Assembly: GCA_013180625.2 (NCBI GenBank)
Contig: SNVD02004742.1
Location: forward strand, 1-64,000
Source: Boswellia sacra
Lineage: Eukaryota > Streptophyta > Magnoliopsida > Sapindales > Burseraceae
Direction of reading: 5' to 3'
Length of the DNA: 64,000 bases
Part shown: one piece after another, positions 22,425-33,841 of the stretch
How positions within the stretch are numbered: the stretch's first letter is position 1
How the letters are laid out: each line of letters opens with the position of its first letter
Position numbers and translations under genes: made by a program
The notes under the pieces: generated by a model
Told to the model about the DNA's origin: nothing
Databases searched by the model: none
Seen by the model: only the letters and a program-made list of their open reading frames with translations

Positions 22425-23046
22425 GTGAGAGTATAAATTTCTTCAGGTGCCTAATAAATTCTAGATAAAGTTCAAGATTGCAATGTCCTCCTCTACTAAT
22501 CCATAACAGATCATACTTCTCTTTGCAAAGTTCCCAAAGTTGTTTCCCATGGGAACAACAACTTCATCTGTAGTTCCCTAAAGACAAAACAAAAATAGCT
22601 TATAACCGGTTTATGCCAACAAATATTTCTAATGATGAGAGCTATATATCCTGGACTTGTGGGGTGCAAGGATATCAAAGGGGAAAAATCACTTGAGAAA
22701 TAAATAGATAAACTGCCCAAAAGAACTCTTAAAGAAAAGCTTAAGTATTTAACACAAGGAAGTTCAAAATATGAATAGTTATACACTTTAAATAATGTAT
22801 TCATGGAACCTCTCCAACTTAAGAAAGATAATAATTTCCGGCACATTATAGTTGCAAGCTATAAACATTCACGAGCTTTCTCTTTTCACATACCCACTCC
22901 CACTTCGTGTAACTTAGGCCCTAATGATGAACTTTCTGCAAATTAATAATTACAGACTTTAACCATTTACATCTCTCAAAGACTATTTAGTTGAAGTTTT
23001 TGCAATGCTAGAGACACAGATGGTAAACAGCAGACAACAAGAGTAG

Positions 23047-23047
<1 letters not shown>

Positions 23048-23080
<33 letters not shown>
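23048..23080. repeat. CA microsatellite
   Basis: Pure (CA)n run in the intron-like part of the hydrolase fragment. Confidence 0.9.
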
Positions 23081-23084
<4 letters not shown>

Positions 23085-23149
23085 AAGCTAACAGGTACAT
23101 GAATAACCAAAACAGGACAATTCAACATGCCACTTTTGTCAATATTCTG

Positions 23150-23297
23150 GAAAAAGAAAAACAAATAACAACATAAGCTTCCATGATTGCTTATGGCACA
23201 AATTTTTTGCAGCTTAAATAGAGAGTCAAGTTACTTGTGTGGAAGCTACATAACTTACCAATATTTTAATCTTCTAGTCTTAAATAGAAGAACGAAG

Positions 23298-23329
<32 letters not shown>

Positions 23330-24045
23330 CCATATCTCACTCTCCTCCTGCATATCTCCTCAAATATCTCACTCTCATCCTCTTCAGATCTGATATCTGC
23401 CGTTTTTGTCATTTCGTTATAATGTGTACATAAAAACATAGGGGACAACCGGTTACCATATATACACTAGGCTTTAATCTATCGCTGTGTGGAGTACCAA
23501 TACATTAGTTTTAGGAGGTCATAACCATTACCTTAGCTACGAGGATCTGGCACACTACTTCTTACCTTGGGGTTTCACTTATATGGGAAGCCAATGTATC
23601 CCATGAGACCCAAATACTTCCAAGAACTTTGTCTAACACCCTGGACGGAAGAGCTCGCAGACTCGCGCCTGGCAATTCCTCACTATGAAACATAAATTTT
23701 TAAGACAAATTAACCACCAGCCTCTGATAAAATATGAATGCAAAATGAGATGCTGTACGAATACGGAATATTTTAATAGGATCTGGTAGTTTAAGACTTA
23801 TGCTACTCACGTAATTCAGCCACTTCCCCTTCTTGTACAACTTCCTGGAGGCCTCTGCCTCGACTCCCATGGAAGACGAAGCACCCGCCAGCTAATCTTT
23901 GTTCCTGTTCCTTCGAATAACTCTTGCGTTTGCCCCCATGGATCTGTGAACCGTAACACCGATAATGGAGTGTGAAGCAGGACAGCCAACTGGGTTTCCA
24001 TTATAGGTGGAAGCAAGAAATTTTTGGTTTTCGTCCTATGTCCTT

Positions 24046-24046
<1 letters not shown>
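23150..24046 (-). other. Upstream part of the captured segment, unassigned
   Basis: Contains a (TA)n run at 23300-23327. More GC-rich pieces at about 23560-23690 and 23820-24000 on the minus strand look exonic (e.g. ASRKLYKKGKWLNYV), but I cannot assign them to a gene. Confidence 0.3.

Positions 24047-24087
<41 letters not shown>
24047..24087. repeat. TA microsatellite
   Basis: (TA)n run with one CA interruption, 130 bases inside the right end of the MULE-like insertion. Confidence 0.85.
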
Positions 24088-24088
<1 letters not shown>

Positions 24089-24216
24089 CTTTTCTACAGC
24101 AAGTGTGTTTAACCGGCTACGCCGGTTGCACTTTCAGTCTTTCACACCCATTGGATTGATCTTAGATGGATCTGATAGTTAAAAAATAATTCGCCCGTTG
24201 CATGCTAGCTGCGGCC

Positions 24217-24700
24217 GTTAGAGGGACCATTTACCACCATGTTCAGTAAATTCGTTTATTCCTGGAAGTTCTTGATGTTGGGAATAACATAATTATAAAT
24301 GATACCTTTCCCTATTGGTTAGAAACTCTTCCACGTCTACAAATTCTTACTTCGAGATCTAATAGATTTCATGGTCCTATTGGTGATTCTTGAATTATAA
24401 TTTGCTGTTGCCAGGTTGCAAATAGTAGACATATCTCGCAATGGGTTCACAAGTCTTTTGCCAGTAAGGTCTTTTGAAAATTTTAAGGCTATATATGCAA
24501 TATGCGGCTCATCAGTATTCTGCGTCATTGACGATAAAAGGAAATGCTATTGAATTGGAGAGGCTTATAACCATGCTCAAGATCATGGATTTCTCAAACG
24601 ACAAATTGTTAATATCTCTTAAAACAATGGCAGAAGATGAAAAAAAAAGAAAAGACTCAGCCAGAAAATGATAAATGTTAGTCGCAAATTCATACATAAA
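24217..24700 (+). pseudogene. RLP pseudogene 1, continuation after the insertion
   Basis: Resumes at TTAGAGGGACCATTTACC and continues LRR sequence with many stops. A remnant ending near 24670 corresponds to the island region before the last LRRs. Nearly the same sequence stands uninterrupted from 41934. Confidence 0.8.
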
Positions 24701-25690
24701 TTTCCTTGGGGCTGGAAAGTTGATTTCAATTATCACTCAAAGCTATATATCTACGAACTTGGTGAAAACGTTGACAATATGCAAATCCTCTGGTAGATAC
24801 GTGGCTTTGGCTTCTAATGAAGTTTAATTAACGTTATAATTACGAAATATAGAAAAACATTTTGTCATGTGTCTCAATAAGGTGGCAAGATGTCTCTGTC
24901 AATGCAGGCAATCAATTAGTTGCAACTTAACAATATTTTAGATCCAACTTTGCAATTGCCGCCCTTAAGGTTTAAACAATCTTCTGGAATTCATAAATAA
25001 TATGTAGAAATGCTTGGAAGCTGGAACTGAAGGATGGTCGAGGCTCCAATTGTAAAAACTTGGGAAGCACATTGACCTTAAGAGGTCCCAGCTCAAGATT
25101 GTTTTTTCTTTTCTGACTTGATTCCGATTCCTCAAAGTTGGAAAATAAAAATTTTGAGTTAATAATAGAGTTGGTTTGCATTGCTTAGTGCATTAGCAAC
25201 AGTCAGGACCAAAAGCAATTATATATGTATAAGCCTGCTGCAAGTTAGACCTAGGCAAGGCTTTCTCATCTTTCTCAACTGTCATATCTCTCTTCTTTCC
25301 TTTAAAAAAAAAAAAAAAAGAAAAAAATAAAAACAAGATGTGGGATGTGGGGAGTCCTGCAGCTGTTGGTAGTCCTCTGCCTCCTCATCTTGTTCCTGAA
25401 TCTGCTCGTTATTTGTTCATCATCCTTTTACTCTTCTCAAAAATCAACGAAGATGAAACTTTGCTCTCCCGAACAAAGATCTGCCTTGCTTCATTTTAGG
25501 AACTCCATTTCAATTAATAGTTTTGCTTCTAGTCACTGTGATGAGAATGATGATTCTTATCCAAAGACAAGCTCTTGGAAGGAGGGCAGTGATTGCTGCT
25601 CCTGGGATGGATTCACTTGTGATAGATTGACAGGTGATGTGATTGGCCTCGATCACTATCCATGACAATAGTAGCCTGTTCTCCCTTCAC
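24226..25690 (+). repeat. Segmental duplication, copy 1 (partner about 41943-43450)
   Basis: The end of one RLP pseudogene, about 650 bases of non-coding DNA, and the start of the next RLP gene match 41943-43450 almost base for base by eye. With 11826-12549 matching 41170-41933, the duplicated unit spanned at least the 3' half of one RLP gene and the 5' half of the next. The MULE-like insertion is only in copy 1 and so came later. Confidence 0.85.
24701..25344. other. Intergenic spacer between RLP copies
   Basis: Non-coding, duplicated near 42450-42965. The last 80 bases are CT-rich followed by an A-run just before the RLP start, as expected of a 5' leader. Confidence 0.5.
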
Positions 25691-27835
25691 CAACTTCAGA
25701 GGCTCAACCTAGGATGTAATGATTTCCGCGAACCAACGTGTCATCCAAGTTTTGTTGGTTCATAAAATTAACACATCTTAGCCTTTCTTCATCAGATTTC
25801 TCTGGCCAAGTTCCCACTGAAATGTCTTACTTGTCTAAGCTGGCTTCACTTGATCTCCCTCTTAGTGATGTAAAGCTAGAGCAACAGAGTTTTAATAAAG
25901 TCCTGCAAAATCTAACGGAATTGAGGTGTCTTCTTCTTGACAGGGTGGACATGTATGCTTGCTTAGTGAACTTACCACCTTCTTTGATATCTCTCAGTCT
26001 TAGAGATGTGAATATGCAAGGCGAATTTCCAAGTGAAGTTTTCGGACCCTAAGAGTATCAACAAATGCACATCATACAGGTAGTTTACCAAGGCCTAACT
26101 GGAGCAGTCCCCTCATATCATAGCACCTCTATATGACACATTTCATCGGAGAACTAACTGATGCAATAGGTAATCTTATATTTTTGAATGAACTACATCT
26201 TTCTCTCTGCAGCTTTGAAGGCTCAGTTCCAGAATCACTCGGGAACCTCACAGAAATAACCTATTTGGACTTGGGGTCAAATGGTTTTACTGGTCAAGTT
26301 CCGAAAGCCATATCTAACCTTGAACAGCTGACTGTGTTATCTCTAGAAGAAACAGCTTTTCAGGACAGTTTCCAGATGTTATGGGTAACCTCAGCAAATT
26401 AACTCCTTTATATCTTTCCCAAAATAATTTCAATCTTCAGTTGCCATCATCAAGTATTCAATCTCATACATCTTTCATCTTTATTATTTTACAACAATCA
26501 AGTTGAGGGCCATTTTCCTTATCATGTGAATGGCCTTACAAACCTCGTTCTACTCATATTATCTAGTAATTTTCTGACTGGCAGGATACCATCTTGCAAA
26601 TTCACAGGTCCCATTTACAAATTCTAGCACAATGGTTCGTTGAAGCATGTCAATTTTTCTTGTAATGAGATTCATGGTTCAATTCCAAATACCGTATTTG
26701 AACGTGTGAACCTCACTACTCTTGATCTTTCATCGAATAAACTGGGCGTTGTTATTAAGTCGGAAACGTTTTCAAAACTCAAAAACCTAGAGTATGTTGA
26801 TCTTTCACATAACTCCCTTCTTTCTTTGAGAACCTACAGTAGTCTCAACTTTACCTTGCCCAAGCTAGAGATGTTTGGTTTCTCTATTCCTAATTTTCTT
26901 GAGAAACTCAAATAGTTTTAAATATTTAGACATTTCCAACAACAGAATTCTGGCCAATTTCTACAGCTGATTCAAAATTGCGCTATAAATTGATTTGTCT
27001 AAATCTTTCTGACGTGCTTCAAGGACAACTTGTAGAACCACCAGATGGCATTAGATTCTTCTCAATTTCACACAATAATTTGACAGCAGAAATCCCTTTA
27101 TCTTTTTGCAAATTGAGTGATATTTACATTCTTGACTTGTCTAGTAACATTTGAGTGGAATTGTTCCTCGGTGTCTTGTCAACTTTAATAAACTCACTAT
27201 CTTAGATTTAAGGATGAACAACTTTGTCGACAGTATTCCTCACATATGTGCAGGAGATAAGTTGTTGAAGGTTCTCAACCTTAATAGCAATCAGTAGGAA
27301 GGACCATTACCTCCATCTCTGGTCAACTGTAGCTCCTTGGAAGTTCTAGATGTTGGGAGTAACAGTACATTGATGCCTTTCCCCATTGGTTAGCGACTCT
27401 TCCATACCTGCAAGTTCTTATCCCCAGATCTAATGGATTCTATGGTCTACTTGAAAGTTTTGAAATAAGATTTCCCTTCCTTAAATTGAAAATACTTGAC
27501 ATGTCTCGTAATGGCTTCACAGGTCTTTTGCCTCTATGATATTTTCAAAATTTCAAGGCTATGATGTCCGTAGAAATTGATTATAGGCAAGGGAAGTATT
27601 TGGAAAATTTTAATTACCAATATTCTGTGATTTTGACTGTGAAAAGAATGAAATTCCAATGGTGAAAGTTTTAATCAGTTTTAGAGGCATTGATCTATCA
27701 GAAAACCAATTTCTTGAATCGATTCCGGAAACAGTTGTAAGCTTCAGGCACTCAGAGTACTCAATATTTCTCACAACAACCTAACTGGTCATATTCCATC
27801 ATCATTGGGAAATTTGACAAAGATTGAATCATTAG
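25345..27835 (+). pseudogene. RLP pseudogene 2, N-terminal and LRR part
   Basis: The start MWGVLQLLVVLCLLILFLNL is a signal peptide, followed by the LRRNT domain (MKLCSPEQRSALLHFRNSIS, EGSDCCSWDGFTCDRLTGDV). A deletion near 25653 relative to the copy at 43340 shifts the frame and ends the first ORF after 106 codons. LRR units continue with further shifts (e.g. 26133-26402, 26640-26915) down to a KIESL sequence at 27835, where a solo LTR is inserted. The C-terminal part resumes at 37106. It would be a plasma-membrane LRR receptor-like protein. Broken by small lesions as well as insertions. Confidence 0.9.
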
Positions 27836-28498
27836 TGTGATATCCCAGCCCGCATGTGGCACTTTACACTTGTGTGTGACACTTCGCAATCTTGCATGTG
27901 GCACTACAGTCCCCATAAACCCTCAAGAGATGATCCCCACACAGTCTCAAGCGGTGGCCCCCACATACACCTTCGCGAGCACTACAAGAAAGCTAGGCTT
28001 TTACTGCACCCGTTTGAGGCGGTTTTTAAAAACCGCCGTAAGTGGATAAACTACAGACGTGTATACAGCGGTTTGAGAACCGCATTCTAAATTGCCCAAA
28101 ATCCGCCGAAACCAATTTTACCCTAACCGCCTCAATTTTGCATCAGCTTGTTTCAATTTCCCTCTCATCTCTCTCGCTTTTTCTCTCGATCGAAAACTTC
28201 ATCTTTGCCTTTCTCTGCCAAGTTTCTTGCCTGCTTTGAAGTTCCCTACATTAGAAGCATTAACTTTACATCTGCAATTAACAGATTTATTAGTTAACCA
28301 TGAGAAGCATCAAATTCTCTTCAATCTTTACCAGAATTGCTCGCTCTGCTCTGTACATTCTGTCACCAATTCGGGCCAGATTTTCTCTTCAACTTTGGTA
28401 ATCAGGTCAGAATCAAAGGCAAACATAGATGCAATTAATTGGGTTGTTGCGGGTTCTCTCCACGTGACGTTACGGTGAGTGGAAGCTTGTTGAGGAAG

Positions 28499-28659
28499 AT
28501 GAGTGCTCCGAAGAAACAGACGTTTCAGATAAAGGCGTTCAAGCACCGGGTCGTGGTGGATCCAAAATACGCAGAGAAGAGGTGGAAGATATTGGAGCAT
28601 GCGATTCATGAGATTTACAACCACAACGCCAGTGGCCTCAGCTTCGAGGAGCTTTACAG
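28499..28659 (+). pseudogene. CUL3: Captured CUL3 first coding exon
   Basis: ATG at 28499 gives MSAPKKQTFQIKAFKHRVVV, then DPKYAEKRWKILEHAIHEIY and NHNASGLSFEELYR, and ends at the donor AG|GTCCATT (28659/28660). This is the plant cullin-3 N-terminus, which in the full protein binds BTB substrate adaptors in CUL3 ubiquitin ligases. Reading frame and donor are intact, and likely 5' UTR sequence precedes it. No other cullin exon follows. A transcript starting here could make only a short N-terminal piece. Confidence 0.92.
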
Positions 28660-29272
28660 GTCCATTCTTCATCTTTTTATACAATAAAGTTTCTGCTTTT
28701 GCGTTAACTTTTACTGGAAATGGAATCTAATTTACAGGGATTCATTGATTGTTTGTTTCATCAAGTGTTTTGAGTCGATTTGTCAATTGTGAAATTGGGT
28801 TTTTGGTGTTGTATGATTTTGTTTTGTGTCTACTATTTGGAATTAGACAATTTTTTGTGAGCAATATATTCGGTTATTGAGAATTGATAAGAGCTTGTTG
28901 AAATTTCATTGATTGTGTTTGTAGATTTTGATGATTATGTGATTTTGTTTTGTGGGTATTATTTATAACAGGTTTCAACATTTGGGTTTTTCGTTAATTG
29001 GAAACTTTTGAACTTTTCTTCGTGTTTCAGCTTTTTTTTTTTGGAAAAGTTACTTAGTAATATAAATCCAAAAAAATTAAAATGTACAAAAATCCGAGGG
29101 GCATACCCCAAGAATTACAAGAAGGACGTAAAGTCCAAACACACAATCCAACAAAAGATCAAAAAATATAGAAAACAAGCGGCCTAAAACAAAGTAAAAA
29201 GGCCATAAACGGCCTTAACAACATAAATGATAAATGGCCACAAAAGGTTTAAATCATAAAAATACAAGAGCT

Positions 29273-30439
29273 TCAGCCGTTCTTATTTTTCTTCTTCTTA
29301 CCCTTCTTTACTGGGGTAGCTGGGGTATCCGTATGAGTATGATCAATCCTATCAGATTGGTCCTCATCACTCAGCCTATTCAAAGGCTCAAAATGGGAGG
29401 AAGAAGTCTCAAGAGGTTGTCCTGTGTTTATCCGCCCTGACGAAACAGATGTCTCGCGATTGGTTGAATAATGGATAGTACCCAAAAGCTTACCTTGGTC
29501 GGTCGCAAAAGGAGATAGAGAGTCAGATTCTGAGACTGACTCTGTGCTCAAAACTGTAGCAGCCTTAGGAGGCACAACTTGCACTAAAGAATCTGCTGGA
29601 ATAGCAACAGCTTTGGAACTCTCAGCGACATCAGTCGCAACCTTACCCGAATTCAAGGGGGCACCATCAGAAGGGGTGCTATCAGAGGTGCTAGCCTCAA
29701 TCTTATCCTGGACTGGAGTCTTTGCCGGTTCCGGACAACGGTGACCAAACCTGCGACATTTGGAGCAACGTTTTGGAATCCACTCATATTCGACTTCAAT
29801 TTGGATGGGCTCAGGAGAGAGTTTGCACTTGAACTCAAAGTTCTGGATCGGAGGGCGCTTTGCATCAAGAAGAACACATACCCTCGCATACTCCAATCTG
29901 GAAAGATCGGAAGTCATCTTGTCACAAGACATAGGTTGTCCAACCATGCTGGAAACAATGCTAAGACCTTTGGTTGTCCACAAAGGGAAAGGCAGGCCAT
30001 ATAATCGGATCCAAACAGGAATATACCTCAATTGATTTGCATTAAAATCTAAATACGGGTTCCAAGGTTGTAAGATAATTGTTTTACCTCCGAACATCCA
30101 AGGACCGCGAGCAATTATGTTATGAACCTCTTCCTCCGTTTGGAAGCGGAAGATGAGAAACCCCTTGTTTGTAGAACGGACGTCCTCCAAGCCGCTGGAT
30201 TTCCATGCACGCATGGCCAACGAGCGAGCAGCATGAAAAGGCATCACATATCCCGGAAATAAACCAACAAGACATCTACGCCATTCGGCCACATTTTCAT
30301 CAACGATCTCATCCGGGATCTCAAGCACTGTACCCGGTTTCTTGGGAGTAATCCCTAGCAGTTTGCATCGATTACTCGAAACGGTAATCTTAACTTTGTC
30401 GGCCCAATTAGTCTTATGCGAATCCATTGACCAAACCAT
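29273..30439 (-). CDS. LINE ORF1 protein, DUF4283 plus zinc knuckle
   Basis: Intact 388-codon ORF, MVWSMDSHKTNWADKVKI at the start. Residues about 15-190 form the DUF4283 domain (WRRCLVGLFPGYVMPFHA, FRFQTEEEVHNIIARGPWMF). The linker VWIRLYGLPFPLWTTKGL follows, then a zinc knuckle near 228-240 (CSKCRRFGHRC), then a Ser/Thr-rich tail ending in a Lys-rich stretch. The protein is expected to bind LINE RNA in a ribonucleoprotein particle. The absence of stops in 1.17 kb suggests a recent or selected copy. No endonuclease-RT ORF follows, so it would need ORF2 from another LINE. Confidence 0.9.
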   Translation of the reverse strand: MVWSMDSHKTNWADKVKITVSSNRCKLLGITPKKPGTVLEIPDEIVDENVAEWRRCLVGLFPGYVMPFHAARSLAMRAWKSSGLEDVRSTNKGFLIFRFQTEEEVHNIIARGPWMFGGKTIILQPWNPYLDFNANQLRYIPVWIRLYGLPFPLWTTKGLSIVSSMVGQPMSCDKMTSDLSRLEYARVCVLLDAKRPPIQNFEFKCKLSPEPIQIEVEYEWIPKRCSKCRRFGHRCPEPAKTPVQDKIEASTSDSTPSDGAPLNSGKVATDVAESSKAVAIPADSLVQVVPPKAATVLSTESVSESDSLSPFATDQGKLLGTIHYSTNRETSVSSGRINTGQPLETSSSHFEPLNRLSDEDQSDRIDHTHTDTPATPVKKGKKKKNKNG

Positions 30440-30519
30440 AGTAATATCCGAATTGAAGAAGCGGCGATTTGAGGGGTTTTTCGTTAGAATCAGATGATGG
30501 CTAAGAAGGAAAAGTTGGT

Positions 30520-30975
30520 CAGTGTTGCCTGATCTACTAGATGGTGACGAAGGTGAGATACAACTCGCCGTTTTTCGGTGAGATGTGGTGGTGAATAGTA
30601 AATCCGAAACTTTGAGGCCTTGAACGGAGGTGTTGTGGCGCGAATCTGGTGGTGCTGATGAAGGGAAACTTGTAGAACGTTGCCTGATCTATAAGAATTT
30701 GATGGAGGTGAGATGCCACTCACCGGTGACAGGCGGCAGGCGATGGTGAATAGTAAAAATTCGAAACTTTGTGGCCCTGAACGGAGGTGTTGCGGCGTGA
30801 ATCTGGTGGTGCTGATGAAGGAAAAGTTGTAGATCGAGCCAAGGCCAACACGATGGTGATGGTGGTGTCGTTTCACTCGCCGGTTGGCAGCGGATAAATA
30901 GTAAATCTGAACACTGTTTTCGACGGTTTTGATCACCTTCCGGTCGGAATCTGAAGAGGGTCAAGAAGGAAAGTT
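30520..30975 (-). repeat. LINE 5' UTR tandem repeats of about 150 bp
   Basis: GCCTGATCTA-type landmarks occur at 30527 and 30682, AGATCGAGCC at 30831 and a further partial near 30985. Each unit contains an ACTCGCCG...GAATAGTAAA and GAACGGAGGTGTTG block. Such monomers at a LINE 5' end can act as promoter units. Overlapping minus-strand ORFs are repeat translations. Confidence 0.8.
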
Positions 30976-31107
30976 TCCTCAGGATATTCTGATCTACAAC
31001 ATATGTAAATCTCAAAGGCTGATTCGCCAAACGAGCGGAGTGAACAGTAACTCCGGCGACCCTAGTTGAGAGAAAATTTTCTCCCTCCCTTTGTGTTTCA
31101 GCTTTTT

Positions 31108-32599
31108 ATTTTCTAGTTTTTCAAACTGTGATCTGCTTAATTTCGTTTTTTTAACTAATAAATTTGCTTATGATAAAGGAATTGAGGTTAGCTGTTGCTA
31201 TTGTTTCTGAATTGGTATGATTTTGGTATAATTATTTGAAGTGTCTGCTCTTACAATACATAGAAAATTGAATCAGTAATGGATGTTACGTGTAGAATAT
31301 TAGTTGGTTTTCCAAGGGGTAATAGGGTTCGATTGGAGCTGGGAGGTTTATGTGTATTCTAGTTTAATCAGCTGAACCCGTTATGTCGGCTTTTAAGACT
31401 AGTTGAGGCATTGTTTCTTATATTGTTTTTCTCCTTGGCTTTAGATGGAATTGTGGATTATAGGCAAAGCAGCTCAATTCTGTTTCATATGCTCATCTTT
31501 TTGACCTTCGGGATCTTGCTATGTAGTTTTATGCTTGTCTAGATGTTTATCTCTTTATTATTTCTTCTTTTCTCTCGTTTCCCTGTTTCTTCTTTTCTCT
31601 TCCTTTCTCCAGAAAAATTCTTTTACCCCTGTTCCTCTGATCTATTTCCTTCTTTCAATATAATTCTCTACCTTTATATAAAAGGTAATTTGCCTTGACA
31701 CTTAGGCAAATCATCTTATATTGGTTAATGCAAGTTTTGAACTTGTATGGAAAATGATTTGCCTGGTATTTTATCAAATAATCTATAGAATGTCAATGTT
31801 TATAAATTTGTTTGGATGGAATACATTTTTTTCTGGGATCTATTTCTGTTCTGAAAGGTTTTTGCTGTAATATTAATAATAAACTTTTGGTATAGAAGGT
31901 GCTTTTTGGATCTTCCCTTCTCTTTTTCCTTCTTTATCACTGTAACCTTGAAATTAGACTTATAGGTTGACAATTCTATGGAAGCTTGCTGATTATTTTT
32001 TATTGTCTGTGTAACGGATATGTATTTTCTATTTGTTACTCTTGATTGTTTGTTTCTTTTCCTGCATTTGATTGGTTGGATTTATGATAACTACTAAGCA
32101 CTAGATTACTGAGTGTGCAATTCAGTTTCTTCTTTTTGGAATTGTTTAGTCTATTCGTTTCCTGGGTTGCATATTACCCAAACTCATTGGTGGCATTGTT
32201 GCATACTGGCTTGTAACACTATATATAAGAACTTTCTCATGTTTATTTAAATCTTATAGATTGAATCTGGTTAGTATATTTTTTAAAGAATCAGGTGATT
32301 TCACTAGGTGATCCCTGGGTTCTATGGACTAATCTATTTTTCCTGTTCTTTGTAAATCCTCATACATATAAAATAAGTCTTTCGTATCTTGCAACTCGAA
32401 TGACTTTGGTATGTGTTTGACAAAACTGATGTGGGTTGTTCCATATTTTTGTGATCTCATTTGGCATTGTGTGTCTGTGAGAATGAATGAGGACACAAGG
32501 TTCTTTTCCTCCTCCCAGAGTGTGCTGGGTGGTGGGGTATGAAGCTTTTGCTTGTATGTCTATGGGATAATTGGCTAAAATGAATACAATTGAGTTGGT
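31108..32599 (+). other. CACTA interior, intron-like DNA
   Basis: T-rich sequence resembling plant intron DNA, probably the rest of the CUL3 intron and flanks of the next captured piece. No coding signal found. Confidence 0.4.
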
Positions 32600-32945
32600 T
32601 TTTAAATGTCTTCACAGCTCTAGCACGTTTTGCCTTTGGGCACAAGCAGCACCTCAAGTTAATTGCTGCTGCATATTGGAAACCTCAGTCCAATTCTTTG
32701 CTGAATTCATTACCTTCATTAACCAATATAAAAGTGTCAGGAAGTGGAAGTATTGTTGCTTCACAAATTGGTCCATTGACTAGAGTTGGTAATGATAACA
32801 CATCAGCAGTAAGAGATGGAAGGGTCTCCACGAGCAATCCTCTTGCTAATACTGGAATTATGCATGGCTCTCCATTGTCTGATGATTCATCTCAGCATTC
32901 TGATTCTGGAATCTTAAATGATTGTGTAACCAATGAGATTCTACT
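32600..32945 (+). pseudogene. Captured exon-like fragment, gene not recognised
   Basis: The open frame includes [20 protein letters not shown], then a serine-rich segment with [14 protein letters not shown] and [14 protein letters not shown]. Base composition and openness suggest a host exon. I do not recognise the family. It lies between the CUL3 and MPP-alpha pieces. Confidence 0.45.
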
Positions 32946-33130
32946 GGTGCCTTTTAAATTGCTTTTTCATTTTTTGGTACATGAATGAATTAATGTGAAC
33001 TTTTTAGGTTTGTCAACAAATCTTTTCTGATACATGAATGAATTAAAGTGATCATTCCTGGAAAAATGAATTAATGTATGAGGATTTACAAAATCACTAA
33101 GCTCAAGTATGTTCACTTTATGGATTCAAG

Positions 33131-33557
33131 GCTCTAATTTTGTGTCAGAGGCAGTTGATATAGCAGTAGCAGAGTTAATTTCAATTGCAACACCTGGAAA
33201 AGGTTTGTTTTCTAGTTATTCCATTCTGTGTGCTTTCTTGGATGGCATCTTAATCTCTAGCAAGTCCTGCTATTAATTTCTTTATTTTTTCTAACTTCGA
33301 CTGTGTGATAGTGAGCTAGGTACAGCTTAATCGTGCTAAAGAGGCCATAAAATCTGCAGTTCTTATGAATCTGGAATCTAGAGTAAGCTCTTTCTCCCTG
33401 CTGTATTATTCGGGTCATTCTGTTTGTTTTTTTTTTTTGGTTTTTTTTGGGTGAGTTATTTTTTCTATTTGTCATGGGATTATAATTGTTGAATGGTTGT
33501 ATCTTGTAGATGATCATTTCAGAAGATATAGGGAGGCAGATTCTGACCTATGGTTGT
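33131..33557 (+). pseudogene. MPPA: Captured MPP-alpha exons (C-terminal half)
   Basis: Three exons: about 33131-33200 (SNFVSEAVDIAVAELISIAT), about 33319-33382 (VQLNRAKEAIKSAVLMNLES) and about 33511-33557 (MIISEDIGRQILTYG), with GT/AG borders largely kept. This is the alpha subunit of the mitochondrial processing peptidase, which helps bind presequences. It begins at the exon that follows the last MPP-alpha exon carried by the other CACTA element (50279). No start codon or N-terminal part, so non-functional. Confidence 0.88.
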
Positions 33558-33841
33558 AACTGTTACATATTTTTAAGCATTATAAATACCATGTGGTTTC
33601 AGTATTAGAGTGATTTGCTAGGTTTAAAACATTAGTTTTGCATGTGTTAATTTTAGTTCATCGTTGGATGTTGTTTTCATTGAAATTTGTCTGTGCTCTT
33701 TGTTGTACCTATTCTTTTCTTCCTTTTTCCTTTTGCTTCTCCTCTATTTCAAGTAATTTGCTATTTTTCTAATGCTGTGGTGGCATTATTCATAATATTA
33801 TTTCTACTTCACTCAGCTACTTAATTTTCTTCAAGTTACAG

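Larger units (their letters stand above)
21140..23149 (-). pseudogene. Captured ABHD17-like alpha/beta-hydrolase fragment
   Basis: Minus-strand exons: 23149 to about 23101 reads NIDKSGMLNCPVLVIH; 22577 to about 22433 reads GTTDEVV, then after a small deletion and frameshift [19 protein letters not shown] and [18 protein letters not shown]; 21372 to about 21140 includes DCHCGKSKKSYKPKKSRMST. These are the C-terminal catalytic Asp/His blocks and the Ser/Lys-rich tail of plant ABHD17-type serine hydrolases, which in animals remove palmitate from proteins. The N-terminal nucleophile region is absent. A hAT element splits the second part. It sits in the MULE-like insertion, so it looks like a Pack-MULE capture. 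Confidence 0.72.
12559..24216. mobile_element. 11.66-kb MULE-like composite insertion
   Basis: GTTAGAGGG stands on both sides (12550-12558 and 24217-24225), and the duplicate RLP copy has the uninterrupted site with a single GTTAGAGGG at 41934-41942. A 9-bp target duplication fits Mutator-like elements. The ends (GGGTCAGCCTACAGTATGCA left; complement of the right end GGCCGCAGCTAGCATGCAAC) are alignable with gaps, as decayed terminal inverted repeats. No MURA transposase is seen. Inside are a satellite, a CACTA element, AT-rich DNA and a hydrolase gene fragment, so it may be a Pack-MULE enlarged by later insertions. Confidence 0.7.
29037..31092 (-). mobile_element. LINE (L1-type) copy with ORF1 but no ORF2
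   Basis: It lies on the minus strand: 5' end at about 31092, a 5' region with ~150-bp tandem repeats, ORF1, a 230-base 3' region and a poly(A) tail (T run at 29037-29042). The 15-bp duplication GTGTTTCAGCTTTTT flanks it at 29022-29036 and 31093-31107. The full 5' end and target duplication show that it retroposed in this form, without reverse transcriptase ORF2. Confidence 0.88.

Noticed and set aside
22976..23164. 62-codon ORF with a CVCVCVCVCV run
   Set aside because: The CA microsatellite explains most of it; only the first part is real coding homology (ABHD17-like exon).
30490..31030. Minus-strand ORFs of 60-148 codons with repeated STTRFAPQHLRSRPQSF-type sequence
   Set aside because: They follow the LINE 5' UTR monomers in several frames; no conserved domain.
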